A DNA stretch of 32,992 nt from JAEXOD01 sp937930275 (GCA_036733965.1 DAIMZL010000025.1:1-32992), one strand, 5' to 3'. Numbered from the stretch's first letter, positions 6,837 to 15,222 are shown. Made by a program: numbers and translations. The notes: generated by a model from the letters alone, not told the origin.

Positions 6837-7628
6837 ATGGCTGAAAACAACAAACATCTTTATATGATAGTTTTTCCTATTAATGCACTTGTTGCCTCGC
6901 AGTTAGAACCGGAACAGTTTGGGGAGCATTATACGGTAGGTAGTGCTAAACATTACAGCGGAAAAGTTATATTTGCAGAAATAGATATTAATTATAGACA
7001 TGAATATTTTCAAATTGATAGATATTTAGATTTAACGGTTCCGCATTCAGACGGTTCACCCAAAAAAACAAAATTTATCTGTTCGTATAATGTTTTAGAG
7101 CATGTTGAATTAAGTGCTATTAAAAAGTTATTTTTATGTACCGCAAACGGTAAGGTACTACCTATAGAACCAAAAGAATATACTGCAGTAAACGAACCGG
7201 GCTTAATTAGAGTTTATCAAGAGATTTGTCCTCTTGAAACTTTAGTTGCTTCAACATTTGATCAGCGTGAATTTGGTAAGTTTATTACTACACAAACAAG
7301 ATCAAAAGGTGCACCCAAAATGATGTTTACTCAAATTGAGTTTAACATAGATCACTTTTTTGAAATGAATAAAGACAAGGAAATATTCCAAGCCGAATTA
7401 CACGGTGTTAATCCGTACCGTTTATATGATTGTTTGATGGAAATAAAAGATAAACCGGCAAAATTAACTAAAACAATTAGTTTAGGTAGTTTATTACGTG
7501 ATATTTCATATAAGTTTTTACGTCACGGTTTTTGGTTTGCCGAAGGTGATGAATTGAAGTTTTTCCCTATGCCTTCGTTAAATCAATTAGAAAATGAATA
7601 TTATTATTGGTGGAAATTCGTTAGATAA
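6837..7628 (+). CDS. Protein of unknown function with internal duplication
   Basis: I do not recognise this 263-residue protein. It has no signal peptide, membrane segment or known catalytic motif. Two ~45-residue units resemble each other. The first (about 10-54) contains NALVASQLEPEQFGEHYTV and KVIFAEIDIN. The second (about 126-171) contains ETLVASTFDQREFGKFITT and KMMFTQIEFN. The shared pattern is LVAS-x6-FG-x3-T-x9-K-x2-F-x2-I-x2-N. Each is followed by a more variable part, so the protein probably arose from a tandem domain duplication. The C-terminus is aromatic (YYYWWKF). ATG at 6837 has a good GGAG site. It is a stand-alone gene with a candidate promoter and a hairpin after it. Confidence 0.7.
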   Translation: MAENNKHLYMIVFPINALVASQLEPEQFGEHYTVGSAKHYSGKVIFAEIDINYRHEYFQIDRYLDLTVPHSDGSPKKTKFICSYNVLEHVELSAIKKLFLCTANGKVLPIEPKEYTAVNEPGLIRVYQEICPLETLVASTFDQREFGKFITTQTRSKGAPKMMFTQIEFNIDHFFEMNKDKEIFQAELHGVNPYRLYDCLMEIKDKPAKLTKTISLGSLLRDISYKFLRHGFWFAEGDELKFFPMPSLNQLENEYYYWWKFVR

Positions 7629-7652
7629 TTAGAAGCTGATTTTCAAATAAGA

Positions 7653-7677
7653 GACTTTTTCAAAAGTCGATTTTGTT
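7653..7677 (+). terminator. Possible weak terminator after the 6837 gene
   Basis: GACTTT (7653-7658) pairs with AAAGTC (7663-7668) around TTCA and is followed by GATTTTGTT. The stem is short and AU-rich and the T-run is broken, so this is only a moderate candidate. Confidence 0.4.
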
Positions 7678-7719
7678 AAAAAATATTAAAAGTTTTATTG
7701 TGTAATAATTTACCGTATT

Positions 7720-7739
7720 CCCCTCTTTTTTAAGAGGGG
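7720..7739. repeat. Short palindrome CCCCTCTT-TTTT-AAGAGGGG
   Basis: An 8-bp perfect stem with a TTTT loop, in the ~290-base intergenic stretch 7629-7918, which otherwise shows nothing clear. Its CCCCTCT/AGAGGGG arms match the larger palindrome at 2861-2887, so both may be members of one dispersed repeat family. A terminator role is less likely because no T-run follows. Confidence 0.5.
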
Positions 7740-7918
7740 TTGCGGCAAAAAGATAATTTAACATTAAATAAAAGTAACGAGATTGAAATCTAATGAAAAT
7801 TCTCTCTCTTTTTTTATATAAGACTTACAATTAGAAAACCCCGGCTTAATAGTAAATAAGCGGTTGGTTTTGTTTTATTAAATTATGCTATTATTTTTTT
7901 AGGAACGCCCTTTAAGTT

Positions 7919-8617
7919 ATGAAGATTGACAATATAAAGATAATTGGTTTTGATGCAGATGATACTTTATGGCAAAATATGATTTATTTTGCGGAAATCG
8001 AAAAGCATTATGCCGAGTTACTTTCCGAATTTATTGAAGAAGAAAAACTAAATAAATTGCTTTTTTCGACCGAAATTAAAAATATTGATATTTACGGGTT
8101 TGGCGTAAAAAGTTTTATGTTAAGTATGATAGAAACAGCAATAAAAGTAAGTAACTATAAAGTTAAAAACGAAGCTATTGAAAAGATGATTGAAATGGGG
8201 CAGCATTTATTAAGGCGTCCTGTAGTTTTATTAGACGGAGTTAAAGAAACTGTTGAAAATTTAAGTAAAAAATATCGATTAATTGTTGCTACTAAAGGTG
8301 ATTTGATTGATCAACAAAGCAAGTTAGATAGAAGCGGAATTGCTAAATATTTTCATCATGTAGAAATAATGAGTGATAAAAACGAAGAAAGTTATTTGGA
8401 ATTATTTAAGCATCTTGATATAAAGCCGAACAGATTTTTGATGATCGGAAATTCGTTAAAATCTGATATTATACCTGTAGTTAAAATCGGAGGTTACGGA
8501 ATTCATATTCCTTTTGATATTACATGGCAGCATGAATATGTTGATCCTGAATTAACAAAGGATTTAAAAAATTACATTGAACTTAACAGTATTAAAGAAA
8601 TAACGAAGATATTATAA
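7919..8617 (+). CDS. HAD-superfamily hydrolase (YjjG-like phosphatase)
   Basis: A 232-residue haloacid-dehalogenase-like protein. Motif I is FDADDTLW (nucleophile Asp12, second Asp14, Thr16). Motif II is around LIVATKGD, a lysine for motif III precedes the cap-to-core return, and motif IV is MIGNSLKSDIIP with the metal-binding Asp. A helical cap of ~80 residues follows motif I (subfamily I cap). Such enzymes hydrolyse phosphate esters such as nucleotides or sugar phosphates in the cytoplasm; the true substrate cannot be read. The gene is 24 bases before the epimerase-like gene, so they may be co-transcribed. The ribosome-binding site is weak. Confidence 0.87.
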   Translation: MKIDNIKIIGFDADDTLWQNMIYFAEIEKHYAELLSEFIEEEKLNKLLFSTEIKNIDIYGFGVKSFMLSMIETAIKVSNYKVKNEAIEKMIEMGQHLLRRPVVLLDGVKETVENLSKKYRLIVATKGDLIDQQSKLDRSGIAKYFHHVEIMSDKNEESYLELFKHLDIKPNRFLMIGNSLKSDIIPVVKIGGYGIHIPFDITWQHEYVDPELTKDLKNYIELNSIKEITKIL

Positions 8618-8641
8618 CTTTTACATATTTTTAGGGGAAGT

Positions 8642-9583
8642 ATGGAAACTAATAATTTTGTTATATTAGGAGCGGGGGGTAGTATCAGCAAATCTCTTAC
8701 AGACGAATTAATTAAAAACGGTCAAAAAGTAAGACTTGCATCGCGTAAAGAAATTATAAAAGAAGGTGCTGTTTGGATAAAAACAGATCTTCTAAATTAT
8801 CAGGAAACTGTAAACGCCGTTAAAGGGTGTGATATAGCCGTACTTACGGCAGGCTTAAAGTATGATAAAAAAGTTTGGCAGCAAGAGTGGTTACCTTTAA
8901 TGCGGAATGTTATAGACGCTTGTAAAAGTGAAAATGTAAAACTAATCTTTTTTGATAATGTGTATATGTATGGTTTAGTTAGGGGCAAAATGACGGAAAA
9001 TACTGCCTATAATCCGTCCAGCAGGAAAGGAGAAATTAGAGCCCGCGTAGCAAAAATGTTGGAAAGTGAATTTCAAAGGGGTAATATAAACGCAATAATT
9101 GCAAGAGCTGCGGATTTATACGGTCCTTACGGCGGAGCTAATTGCGTTCCTAATTTTATGATAATTGAAAACCTTATGAAAGGTAAAAAAGCTCAAATAT
9201 TGGGTAAGGAAAATGTATTCCATTCCTTAACTTATATTCCGGACTGTGCCAAAAGTCTATTTTTACTTGCCAACGATAATACCGCTTATAACCAAATATG
9301 GCATTTGCCGACAGCAAATCCTCCGATTACAAGCAAACAGTTTGTAGGCTACACTGCCGAGTTGTTAAAAGTAGCGCCCAAGTATTCGGTCTTATCTAAG
9401 TTTATTATTGGTTTAGCCGGAATGTTTAATAGTACTATTAATGAAGTAAAAGAAATGCTATACCAAAATTTATATGATTACTATTTCGATTCTACTAAAT
9501 TTGAACAACATTATAATTTTACGCCAACATCATATTTAAAGGGAATTGAAGAAACAATATTATATTATAAAAATAATATTTAG
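8642..9583 (+). CDS. NAD-dependent epimerase/dehydratase family protein
   Basis: A 313-residue extended SDR-type protein. The N-terminal Rossmann motif is NFVILGAGGSISKSL (GxGGxxxxxL variant), followed by an Arg-rich second-strand end (RLASR) and the DLLNY acidic residue. The middle holds FFDNVYMYG, where the catalytic Tyr/Ser region normally sits, and RAADLYGPYGG, a hallmark of this family. The usual YxxxK is not evident: VYMYG is followed by LVRGK, so the catalytic lysine is uncertain and the protein might be a reductase-like or non-catalytic member. A likely co-transcribed partner is the HAD phosphatase upstream. Substrate is probably a nucleotide-sugar or related compound by family. Confidence 0.8.
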   Translation: METNNFVILGAGGSISKSLTDELIKNGQKVRLASRKEIIKEGAVWIKTDLLNYQETVNAVKGCDIAVLTAGLKYDKKVWQQEWLPLMRNVIDACKSENVKLIFFDNVYMYGLVRGKMTENTAYNPSSRKGEIRARVAKMLESEFQRGNINAIIARAADLYGPYGGANCVPNFMIIENLMKGKKAQILGKENVFHSLTYIPDCAKSLFLLANDNTAYNQIWHLPTANPPITSKQFVGYTAELLKVAPKYSVLSKFIIGLAGMFNSTINEVKEMLYQNLYDYYFDSTKFEQHYNFTPTSYLKGIEETILYYKNNI

Positions 9584-9723
9584 TAGTATTTATTCCCAAA
9601 GTTCTTTAAGTAGTTTTTAATTCTGATTAATAATAAGCAGTAAATATTTTGCTTTTATGAATCCAAATTAATTTATTAACATCATATCCATAAACAAATA
9701 TAAAAAATATGGAGAATAAAAAA

Positions 9724-10068
9724 ATGTTAAGAACTAATTTAACACATGTTTTAAGCGAACAAGAACATAGCGAATTATTAAAAAATAATGAAAACGTAAT
9801 GATATGCTGCGGCAGAATGGGACCCATGTGTATTCCTGTTTACGAAGTAATGGAAGAATTAGAAAGCGAATATACAAATGTTAAATTTGCAGATATGGAA
9901 TTTGATATCCCCGATGCAAGAGTAATAAGAAATTTACCCGAATGTCGTACTTTTGCAGGATTACCTTTTGTAGTTTATTATAAAAACGGAAAAGTTGTAA
10001 AAGCTACAAGTAGTATTCAATCAAGAGATCAAATTACCGAAATTTTAGACGAAAAATTTGCAAAATAG
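9724..10068 (+). CDS. Thioredoxin-like protein with a GPMC in place of CGPC
   Basis: About 114 residues with a thioredoxin fold. Conserved pieces are YEVMEELESEYTNVKFADME after the active-site helix, a cis-proline segment FAGLPFVVYYKNGK, and a closing helix. At the active site the sequence is CCGRMGPMCIPVY. Aligned to thioredoxin, only the second (buried) cysteine is kept; the first is replaced by Gly, and a Cys-Cys pair lies a few residues earlier. ATG at 9724 is chosen because GGAG (9711-9714) sits 9 bases upstream; an earlier in-frame ATG at 9709 overlaps that site. The next gene is a thioredoxin reductase, so the two probably form a redox couple. Confidence 0.82.
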   Translation: MLRTNLTHVLSEQEHSELLKNNENVMICCGRMGPMCIPVYEVMEELESEYTNVKFADMEFDIPDARVIRNLPECRTFAGLPFVVYYKNGKVVKATSSIQSRDQITEILDEKFAK

Positions 10069-10108
10069 ATTGTATTAAAGATTTAAGAGTAATTTTATAA
10101 TTTTTAAT

Positions 10109-10168
10109 ATTTGGGGTTGTTTAAAAAATAAATTTTAATTATAGATTTATATTTATAAACAGCCCCAA
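10109..10168. other. Long-loop hairpin between thioredoxin-like and reductase genes
   Basis: TTTGGGGTTGTTTA (10109-10122) pairs with TAAACAGCCCCAAA (10155-10168) over about 14 bp with one G-U pair. The loop is AT-only and ~32 bases long. No U-run follows on the plus strand, so it is not a simple terminator. It could reduce read-through or protect an mRNA 3' end. The rest of 10069-10344 shows only a small ACGGT/ACCGT hairpin near 10219 and CACAAA/TTTGTG arms near 10291-10316, just ahead of the reductase gene. Confidence 0.45.
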
Positions 10169-10344
10169 AACATAAAACCCGCAAAATTAATTTATTAAAT
10201 AGAAATTGAAAACTTAATAACGGTGTTGCAACCGTAATGTATGATAAGTTTTTAACCAAATAAATAAAAAAGAAGTGAAATTATTAGTGTCACAAAATTA
10301 GATAAATTTCTTTGTGTCATATTTATATATTCACGGAGTTTATT

Positions 10345-11456
10345 ATGAACGAAAATCATTATGATGTAATAGTAATAGGAGCAGGAGCTGCAGGGCTTAC
10401 TGCAGGTATTTATTTATCACGTGCTCGTGTTAAAACTTTAATATTAAACGAAGGAACGGTAGGCGGTCAAATGGTATTAACCCACGAAATAGCCAACTAT
10501 CCGGGGGTTGATTCAATNNNNNNNNNNNNNNNNNNNNNNNNNNNNNNNNNNNNNNNNNNNNNNNNNNNNNNNNNNNNNNNNNNNNNNNNNNNNNNNNNNN
10601 NNNNNNNNNNNNNNNNNGCGGTCAAATGGTATTAACCCACGAAATAGCCAACTATCCGGGGGTTGATTCAATCAGCGGATATGAACTTGCCCGCAATATG
10701 AAAACTCAAGCTCAAAAATTTGGCTGTGTTATTAAAAGTAACTTGAAAATTTCAAAGTTGGATATTACGGATAAATTAAAAACAGTTGAAGTAAACGGAA
10801 AACAGACTTATACATCGGACGCAGTTATTATTGCAACAGGCGGAAAATCCAGAACTTTAGGAGTAATAAACGAAGATAAATTTAAAGGAAAAGGAATTTC
10901 TTATTGTGCTACTTGTGACGGTGACTTTTTTACCGATAAAGAAATTATTGTTGTAGGCGGTGGTAATTCAGCGTTGGAAGAAGCGGTATCCTTAACAAAG
11001 TATGCAAGTAAAATTACGATTGTGCATCAATTTGATCATTTCCAAGCATTAGAGCATTACGTAACCGAAGCAAAGAAAAATCCCAAAATTAGTTTTATTA
11101 TGGAATCAACAGTAAGCGGTTTTTACGGTGAAGATAGCTTGGAATATGTAAAAATTAAAAACTTAAAAACCGGCAGTGAAACCGATATGAAAATTGACGG
11201 AGTATTTATTTTTATTGGTTATGTACCAAATACCGAATCAATTAGAGGAATTGTTGACTTAAACAAGTACGGTGAAATTATTGTTGACGGTAATATGCAT
11301 ACAAGTTTGGAAGGAGTTTTTGCGGCAGGCGATTCAATTGCAAAACGATATAGACAAGTTACTACGGCAGTTGCAGACGGAACTATTGCAGCGCTTTCGG
11401 CTACCGAATATCTTAACGAAATTAAGAAAGAGCGAGAAATAGAAGTACCGGCGTAA
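10345..11456 (+). CDS. trxB: Thioredoxin reductase-like flavoprotein (interrupted only by a false gap)
   Basis: Once the false gap is removed, this is one 318-residue low-molecular-weight thioredoxin reductase. It has the FAD motif VIGAGAAGLTAG (from residue ~10), GGQMVLTHEIANYPG, the redox-active CATC (Cys136, Cys139), a second nucleotide motif GGGNSA (153-158), and the C-terminal FAD motif AAGDSIAKRYRQVTTA. The usual NADPH-binding HRRxxxR is HQFDHFQ here (176-182), lacking the arginines that contact the 2'-phosphate, so NADH or another donor is possible. ATG at 10345 has GGAG upstream. The frame changes across the N run, but removing 155 bases (100 N plus a 55-base duplicate) restores it exactly. 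Confidence 0.9.
10463..10672. repeat. 55-base duplicated contig ends around a 100-N gap (false gap)
   Basis: Bases 10463-10517 and 10618-10672 are identical over 55 bases, on either side of N 10518-10617. The repeat stops exactly at the gap edges, as expected for two contigs sharing a k-mer overlap that was not merged. No sequence is missing. The same length of overlap is seen around the gap at 24301-24400. Confidence 0.93.
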
Positions 11457-11519
11457 TAAATTGATTTTCATAATCTCGTTTTATATTTTAACGATTGTAA
11501 ATATTTAAGATGAGGAATT

Positions 11520-12077
11520 ATGAAAATTGAATTGCCAAAACCTGATTTAAGTAAAGAATCGTTAAAACTTTTAAGCGAAAGAAAAACCACACGCGAATTT
11601 TTATCGGAAGAGTTAAATTTACAAACTATTTCCGAACTACTTTGGGCTGCATTCGGTATTAATAGAGAAGACAAAAGAAGAACAGCCCCGACTGCGCGCA
11701 ATATGCAAGAAATTGAACTTTTTGCAGTAACTACTAAAGGCGTTTATTTTTATGATGCCGAAAACAATAGCTTGTTACTTGTTAAAGATGGGGATTTTAG
11801 GAAAGATACGGGTACGCAAGATTTTATAGGTATAGCGCCGTTGGAAATTGTATTAGTGGCGAACTTTAATAAATCTGAAGCACCGGAAGAAAAAAAATTC
11901 CCCTATGCATATATGAATTGCGGATATGTTTCGCAAAATATCTATTTGTATTGTGCAGATGAACATTTAGCAACCGTAGCACGCGGATCAGTTGATAAGG
12001 AAAGACTATCCGCATTAATAGGCTTAAAGAGTTACCAACACATTATTTTAGTCCAATCTGTGGCTAAACCTAAATAA
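11520..12077 (+). CDS. Small nitroreductase-family protein (SagB/ThcOx-like)
   Basis: A 185-residue FMN-dependent nitroreductase-fold protein. It has the N-terminal SERKTTREF segment (Arg residues that bind the FMN phosphate), the LLWAAFGINRED segment followed by RRTAPTARNMQ, and C-terminal helices with NCGYVSQNIYLYCAD and GLKSYQHIILVQSV. The RRTAPTARN pattern resembles SagB-type nitroreductases. Family members reduce nitro or quinone compounds or act as oxidases. It is short for the family but looks complete. It lies 63 bases after trxB with a GAGG site before the ATG, and a strong terminator follows, so it may be the last gene of a redox operon. Confidence 0.85.
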   Translation: MKIELPKPDLSKESLKLLSERKTTREFLSEELNLQTISELLWAAFGINREDKRRTAPTARNMQEIELFAVTTKGVYFYDAENNSLLLVKDGDFRKDTGTQDFIGIAPLEIVLVANFNKSEAPEEKKFPYAYMNCGYVSQNIYLYCADEHLATVARGSVDKERLSALIGLKSYQHIILVQSVAKPK

Positions 12078-12087
12078 TAGTAAAATT

Positions 12088-12124
12088 AAAAGCGTAAATA
12101 GTTTACTTGTTTACGCTTTTTTTA
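12088..12124 (+). terminator. Rho-independent terminator after the nitroreductase gene
   Basis: AAAAGCGTAAA (12088-12098) and TTTACGCTTTT (12110-12120) form an 11-bp stem with an 11-base loop, followed directly by more T. It ends the trx/trxB/nitroreductase stretch. Confidence 0.9.
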
Positions 12125-12144
12125 TTTTTTAAGATTTTAAAAAT

Positions 12145-12175
12145 TTTGATATTTAGTTTAAATATTTTACTTTTG
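12145..12175 (+). promoter_or_regulatory. Bacteroidetes-type promoter candidate for the TonB receptor
   Basis: TTTG (12145-12148) is followed after 19 bases by TACTTTTG (12168-12175), matching TTTG-N19/20-TAnnTTTG. A start near 12182 would leave a ~155-base leader before the ATG at 12339. That leader holds an inverted repeat TTTGAGC/GCTCAAA (12239-12257). No cobalamin riboswitch element is visible in it. Confidence 0.5.
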
Positions 12176-12338
12176 TAAGGTGCAATATGGGTTTTGGTGC
12201 AAAATTTGTTCGTTGTTTAATTTTTAATCATGTCTTTATTTGAGCAGTTCGCTCAAAAAAAATAATTATTAAGTGATTCTTTTCTCAATATCTAAATTTT
12301 GGATTATTGGGAATAATTATATTTAAACTGAGAGAGTT

Positions 12339-14162
12339 ATGAAAAAACTTTTATTGATTTCGGTTTTTATAGCCGTATTTATTTTAAATTTATTTGCACA
12401 AGAAGAGAAGGTTTATGATTCACCCGAAATTGTTGTAACGGGAACAAAAACTCCTACTCCGCTAATTCAATTGAACAGAAGTGTTGAGGTTATTACTTCC
12501 GAAAAAATAAAAGAACTTTCGGTTAGTTCACTGCCAGAATTATTGAATTTATCTTTAGGTTTAGATGTAAAACAAAGAGGTGTTTCCGATATTCAGTCGG
12601 ATATAAGTATTAGAGGCGGTTCTTTTGAGCAAACACTAATACTTATAAACGGAATAAAAATTAGTGATCCGCAAACGGGTCATCATAATATGAATATTCC
12701 GGTTAACATTAACGATATTGAAAGAATTGAAATACTAAGAGGACCCGGCTCGTCAATTCACGGTGCAAATGCGTTAACGGGGGTAATAAATATTATAACG
12801 AAGCAAAACGGATTAAGCAGTGTAAATGGTAATTTATCGTACGGTTCGTACGGTACATATAATATGGGTGTAAAAGGGACTATTGTTAGCGGCTTTTTAC
12901 AAAACAATTTGTCAATATCAAAAAGTCATTCAAACGGATATATACACAATACAAATTACAAAAATATTAATCTAAATTATTCTCCTCGATTTGTATTTGG
13001 GAATAGTGTTATAAATATTTTTACGGGATATCAAGATAAAAAATTTGGGGCAAACGGATTTTATTCGGATAAATATCCAAACCAATATGAAGAAACCAAA
13101 ACAACTTTAATTGCAATTAATTCCGATATATCATATAACAAATTTAATATTTCCCCAAAGTTTTTATTTAGAAAACATAAGGATAGATATCTGCTTGATT
13201 ATTTAAGACCTGTTTTTTACGAGAATAATCACAAAACTGATTCCTATAATTTCCAATTGGAAAGTAGTTATGAAAGTGTTTTGGGAACTACCGGTATAGG
13301 GGCAGAGTACGGTACGGATGAAATTGCAAGTAGTAATTTGGGAAATCATTCACGCAAAAAATATGGCTTATCGATTGAACAAAAATCAAATATTTTTGAA
13401 TCCGTCGATATTTCCTTAGGCGGGTATTTATACAAATATGATGTTACGGAGTGGAAATTTGTGCCGTCATTTGCAGTGGGGATTAATTTAATAGAAAAAA
13501 TAAAACTATTTGCAAATTACGGTAAATCGTTTAGACTTCCGACTTTTACGGAACTTTATTATACAAGTCCCGTACAAGTTGGTAATAAACTACTACAACC
13601 CGAAGAAACTTGGACTATTGAATCGGGATTAAAATTTAATGAGACTTATATTACCGGAAGTTTATCCTTATATTATAGAGAAGGGCGAAATTTAATTGAT
13701 TGGTCAAAAAAGATAATTAACGATATTTGGACTTCCGAAAATATTGCAAAACTAAAAACTAAAGGAATTGAGCTTTCGCTTAATGTTGATATTAATAAAG
13801 TTTTGCCTAAAATATTTATAAAAAGCGTTTCGTTTGGGTATTCGTTTATTGAAACCGATAATAGCGAAATTAATTATATTTCGAAATATGTTGCCGATCA
13901 CTTAAAAAATCAATACTTGTTAAATGTTTTTACTCGGTTACCGTTAAATATAAGTAACAATATTAGCATGCGTTACGAGCAACGAATTAACAGCGGAGGA
14001 TATTTTATTTGCGATACGAAATTTTCGAAAGAACTTAATAAATTTGAATTTAGTTTTTCGGTTAATAATATATTTGATAAATATTATACGGATTTTTCAA
14101 ATATCCCTTTACCGGGGATTAATATACTGGGAGAAGTTAAATTTGTTTTTGGAAACGAATAA
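12339..14162 (+). CDS. TonB-dependent outer-membrane receptor (BtuB/CirA-like)
   Basis: A 607-residue outer-membrane receptor. Residues 1-20 form a signal peptide (MKKLLLISVFIAVFILNLFA). A TonB-box-like EIVVTGTKTP follows, then a plug domain with the hallmark SDISIRGGSFEQTLILING, DIERIEILRGPGSSIHGANA and GVINIITK. The rest is a beta-barrel of about 22 strands ending in LGEVKFVFGNE, with the typical aromatic-rich C-terminal strand. It has the length of BtuB-type receptors that import vitamin B12 or siderophores by TonB energy. The ligand cannot be read; no ABC importer for it is adjacent. Its own candidate promoter and a terminator suggest a single-gene unit. ATG at 12339 has GAGAG upstream. 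Confidence 0.92.
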   Translation: MKKLLLISVFIAVFILNLFAQEEKVYDSPEIVVTGTKTPTPLIQLNRSVEVITSEKIKELSVSSLPELLNLSLGLDVKQRGVSDIQSDISIRGGSFEQTLILINGIKISDPQTGHHNMNIPVNINDIERIEILRGPGSSIHGANALTGVINIITKQNGLSSVNGNLSYGSYGTYNMGVKGTIVSGFLQNNLSISKSHSNGYIHNTNYKNINLNYSPRFVFGNSVINIFTGYQDKKFGANGFYSDKYPNQYEETKTTLIAINSDISYNKFNISPKFLFRKHKDRYLLDYLRPVFYENNHKTDSYNFQLESSYESVLGTTGIGAEYGTDEIASSNLGNHSRKKYGLSIEQKSNIFESVDISLGGYLYKYDVTEWKFVPSFAVGINLIEKIKLFANYGKSFRLPTFTELYYTSPVQVGNKLLQPEETWTIESGLKFNETYITGSLSLYYREGRNLIDWSKKIINDIWTSENIAKLKTKGIELSLNVDINKVLPKIFIKSVSFGYSFIETDNSEINYISKYVADHLKNQYLLNVFTRLPLNISNNISMRYEQRINSGGYFICDTKFSKELNKFEFSFSVNNIFDKYYTDFSNIPLPGINILGEVKFVFGNE

Positions 14163-14193
14163 AAAAAAGAGCAGCTATTAGGCTGCTCTTTTA
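14163..14193. terminator. Bidirectional terminator between TonB receptor and CBM9-like genes
   Basis: AAAGAGCAGC (ending 14175) and GCTGCTCTTT (from 14182) make a ~10-11-bp stem with loop TATTAG. A7 precedes it and T4 follows, so the minus-strand transcript gets the better U-run. It sits between convergent genes. Confidence 0.85.
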
Positions 14194-14239
14194 CTTGCTC
14201 ATCGGGAATGAATTAGAACTAAACAAGTATGATTTTGCT

Positions 14240-15100
14240 CTATTTAACTAACACAACTCTTCTATATCCGTCCGCATTTTTCCAATGGTCGTTAAATGCG
14301 GCTTCTTCAACATAAACCGAACCGAAAAAATTATCTCGTGTTTTAGGATTTTCGTCAATACCGTCATTATCGCAGTATGCTAAAGATAATCCCATTTTTT
14401 TACCTTCATATAGATTAACTCTGCTTTCTTCAGGTTTATCATGTTTATACTTATCGGAATAAGCGGCAAGCGAAAACTCCCAATAATAATCGTTTCCGAT
14501 GCGTTTTACTTTATATTCATTAAAGTGATTTTTATAATCGATTATAAAATAGTCATCCCAGCTAACTCCTTCAATATCGCAGTCAACGTATAAATCGGCA
14601 ATCTGTCCGTCTTCAGGTTTATTAATTACCATGTGATGAGTGAAAGCATTAACACTATTACTGCCCCATTCGGCTATTTCGTTTTTGCTGTTAAAAACAT
14701 GCATACCGCCTGATAAATCTTCGTCAATAAAAACTTCAAGGATATCATAATCGGGATATGTTTTTCCTTTAACAGGGTCGGTAGTGTACTGATAACCGTC
14801 AACAAAAATGTCGTCATGCGTTTTTACTAAAAAATATAAAAGATTGGTTTTTTCGTTCCAGCAAATTTTGTAAAAACCGTTGAAGTCATCTTCGCCTATT
14901 GTTTCGCCGTAAGTTATCCAAACTTGATCGATAGGCTGCCAATTTATTTCTTCCCAAATTTTATCATTTGTATTACCGTCAACAATCGGTATTTCCGAAC
15001 AGTGTTTAATAAATAGGGTATCCGTGTAATTTACAGAATTTTTGTTTTGGGCTATTAAAATATTGACAAGCATTAAAATAAAAGTAAAAAAGTATTTCAT
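14240..15100 (-). CDS. Secreted protein with carbohydrate-binding family 9-like domain
   Basis: A 286-residue exported protein. The N-terminus MKYFFTFILMLVNILIAQ is a signal peptide. The mature part matches the CBM9-like domain: IPIVDGNTNDKIWEEI near the start, then VKTHDDIFVD, PDYDILEVFIDEDLSGG in the centre and YYWEFSLAAYSD toward the end. These domains bind sugar chain ends or serve as sensor-like modules in surface proteins. No catalytic domain is attached and no lipobox cysteine is visible, so it is probably periplasmic or released. Its neighbour on the other strand is an outer-membrane receptor. A link between the two is possible but not shown. Confidence 0.8.
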   Translation of the reverse strand: MKYFFTFILMLVNILIAQNKNSVNYTDTLFIKHCSEIPIVDGNTNDKIWEEINWQPIDQVWITYGETIGEDDFNGFYKICWNEKTNLLYFLVKTHDDIFVDGYQYTTDPVKGKTYPDYDILEVFIDEDLSGGMHVFNSKNEIAEWGSNSVNAFTHHMVINKPEDGQIADLYVDCDIEGVSWDDYFIIDYKNHFNEYKVKRIGNDYYWEFSLAAYSDKYKHDKPEESRVNLYEGKKMGLSLAYCDNDGIDENPKTRDNFFGSVYVEEAAFNDHWKNADGYRRVVLVK

Positions 15101-15222
15101 TTATACCTCATATTAAATTATAACTAAAAGATAAGCAACAAAAAACATGCCCGCTTGTTTTTGTATGTTTTAGGGGTAATTTTATAATTTTTATTATTAA
15201 TCTGATAATTTAATTAACAAAA

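Noticed and set aside
10463..10672. A true tandem duplication or mobile element inside trxB.
   Set aside because: The repeat ends exactly at the N run, is exactly 55 bases and recurs with the same length at another gap, so it is an assembly artefact.
12178..12203. A second sigma-54 promoter (TGG...TGCA) before the TonB receptor.
   Set aside because: GG and GC are about 10 bases apart, two bases short of the 12 required.
12180..12338. A cobalamin riboswitch before the BtuB-like receptor.
   Set aside because: No conserved B12-box segment is seen. Only a short TTTGAGC/GCTCAAA inverted repeat is present.
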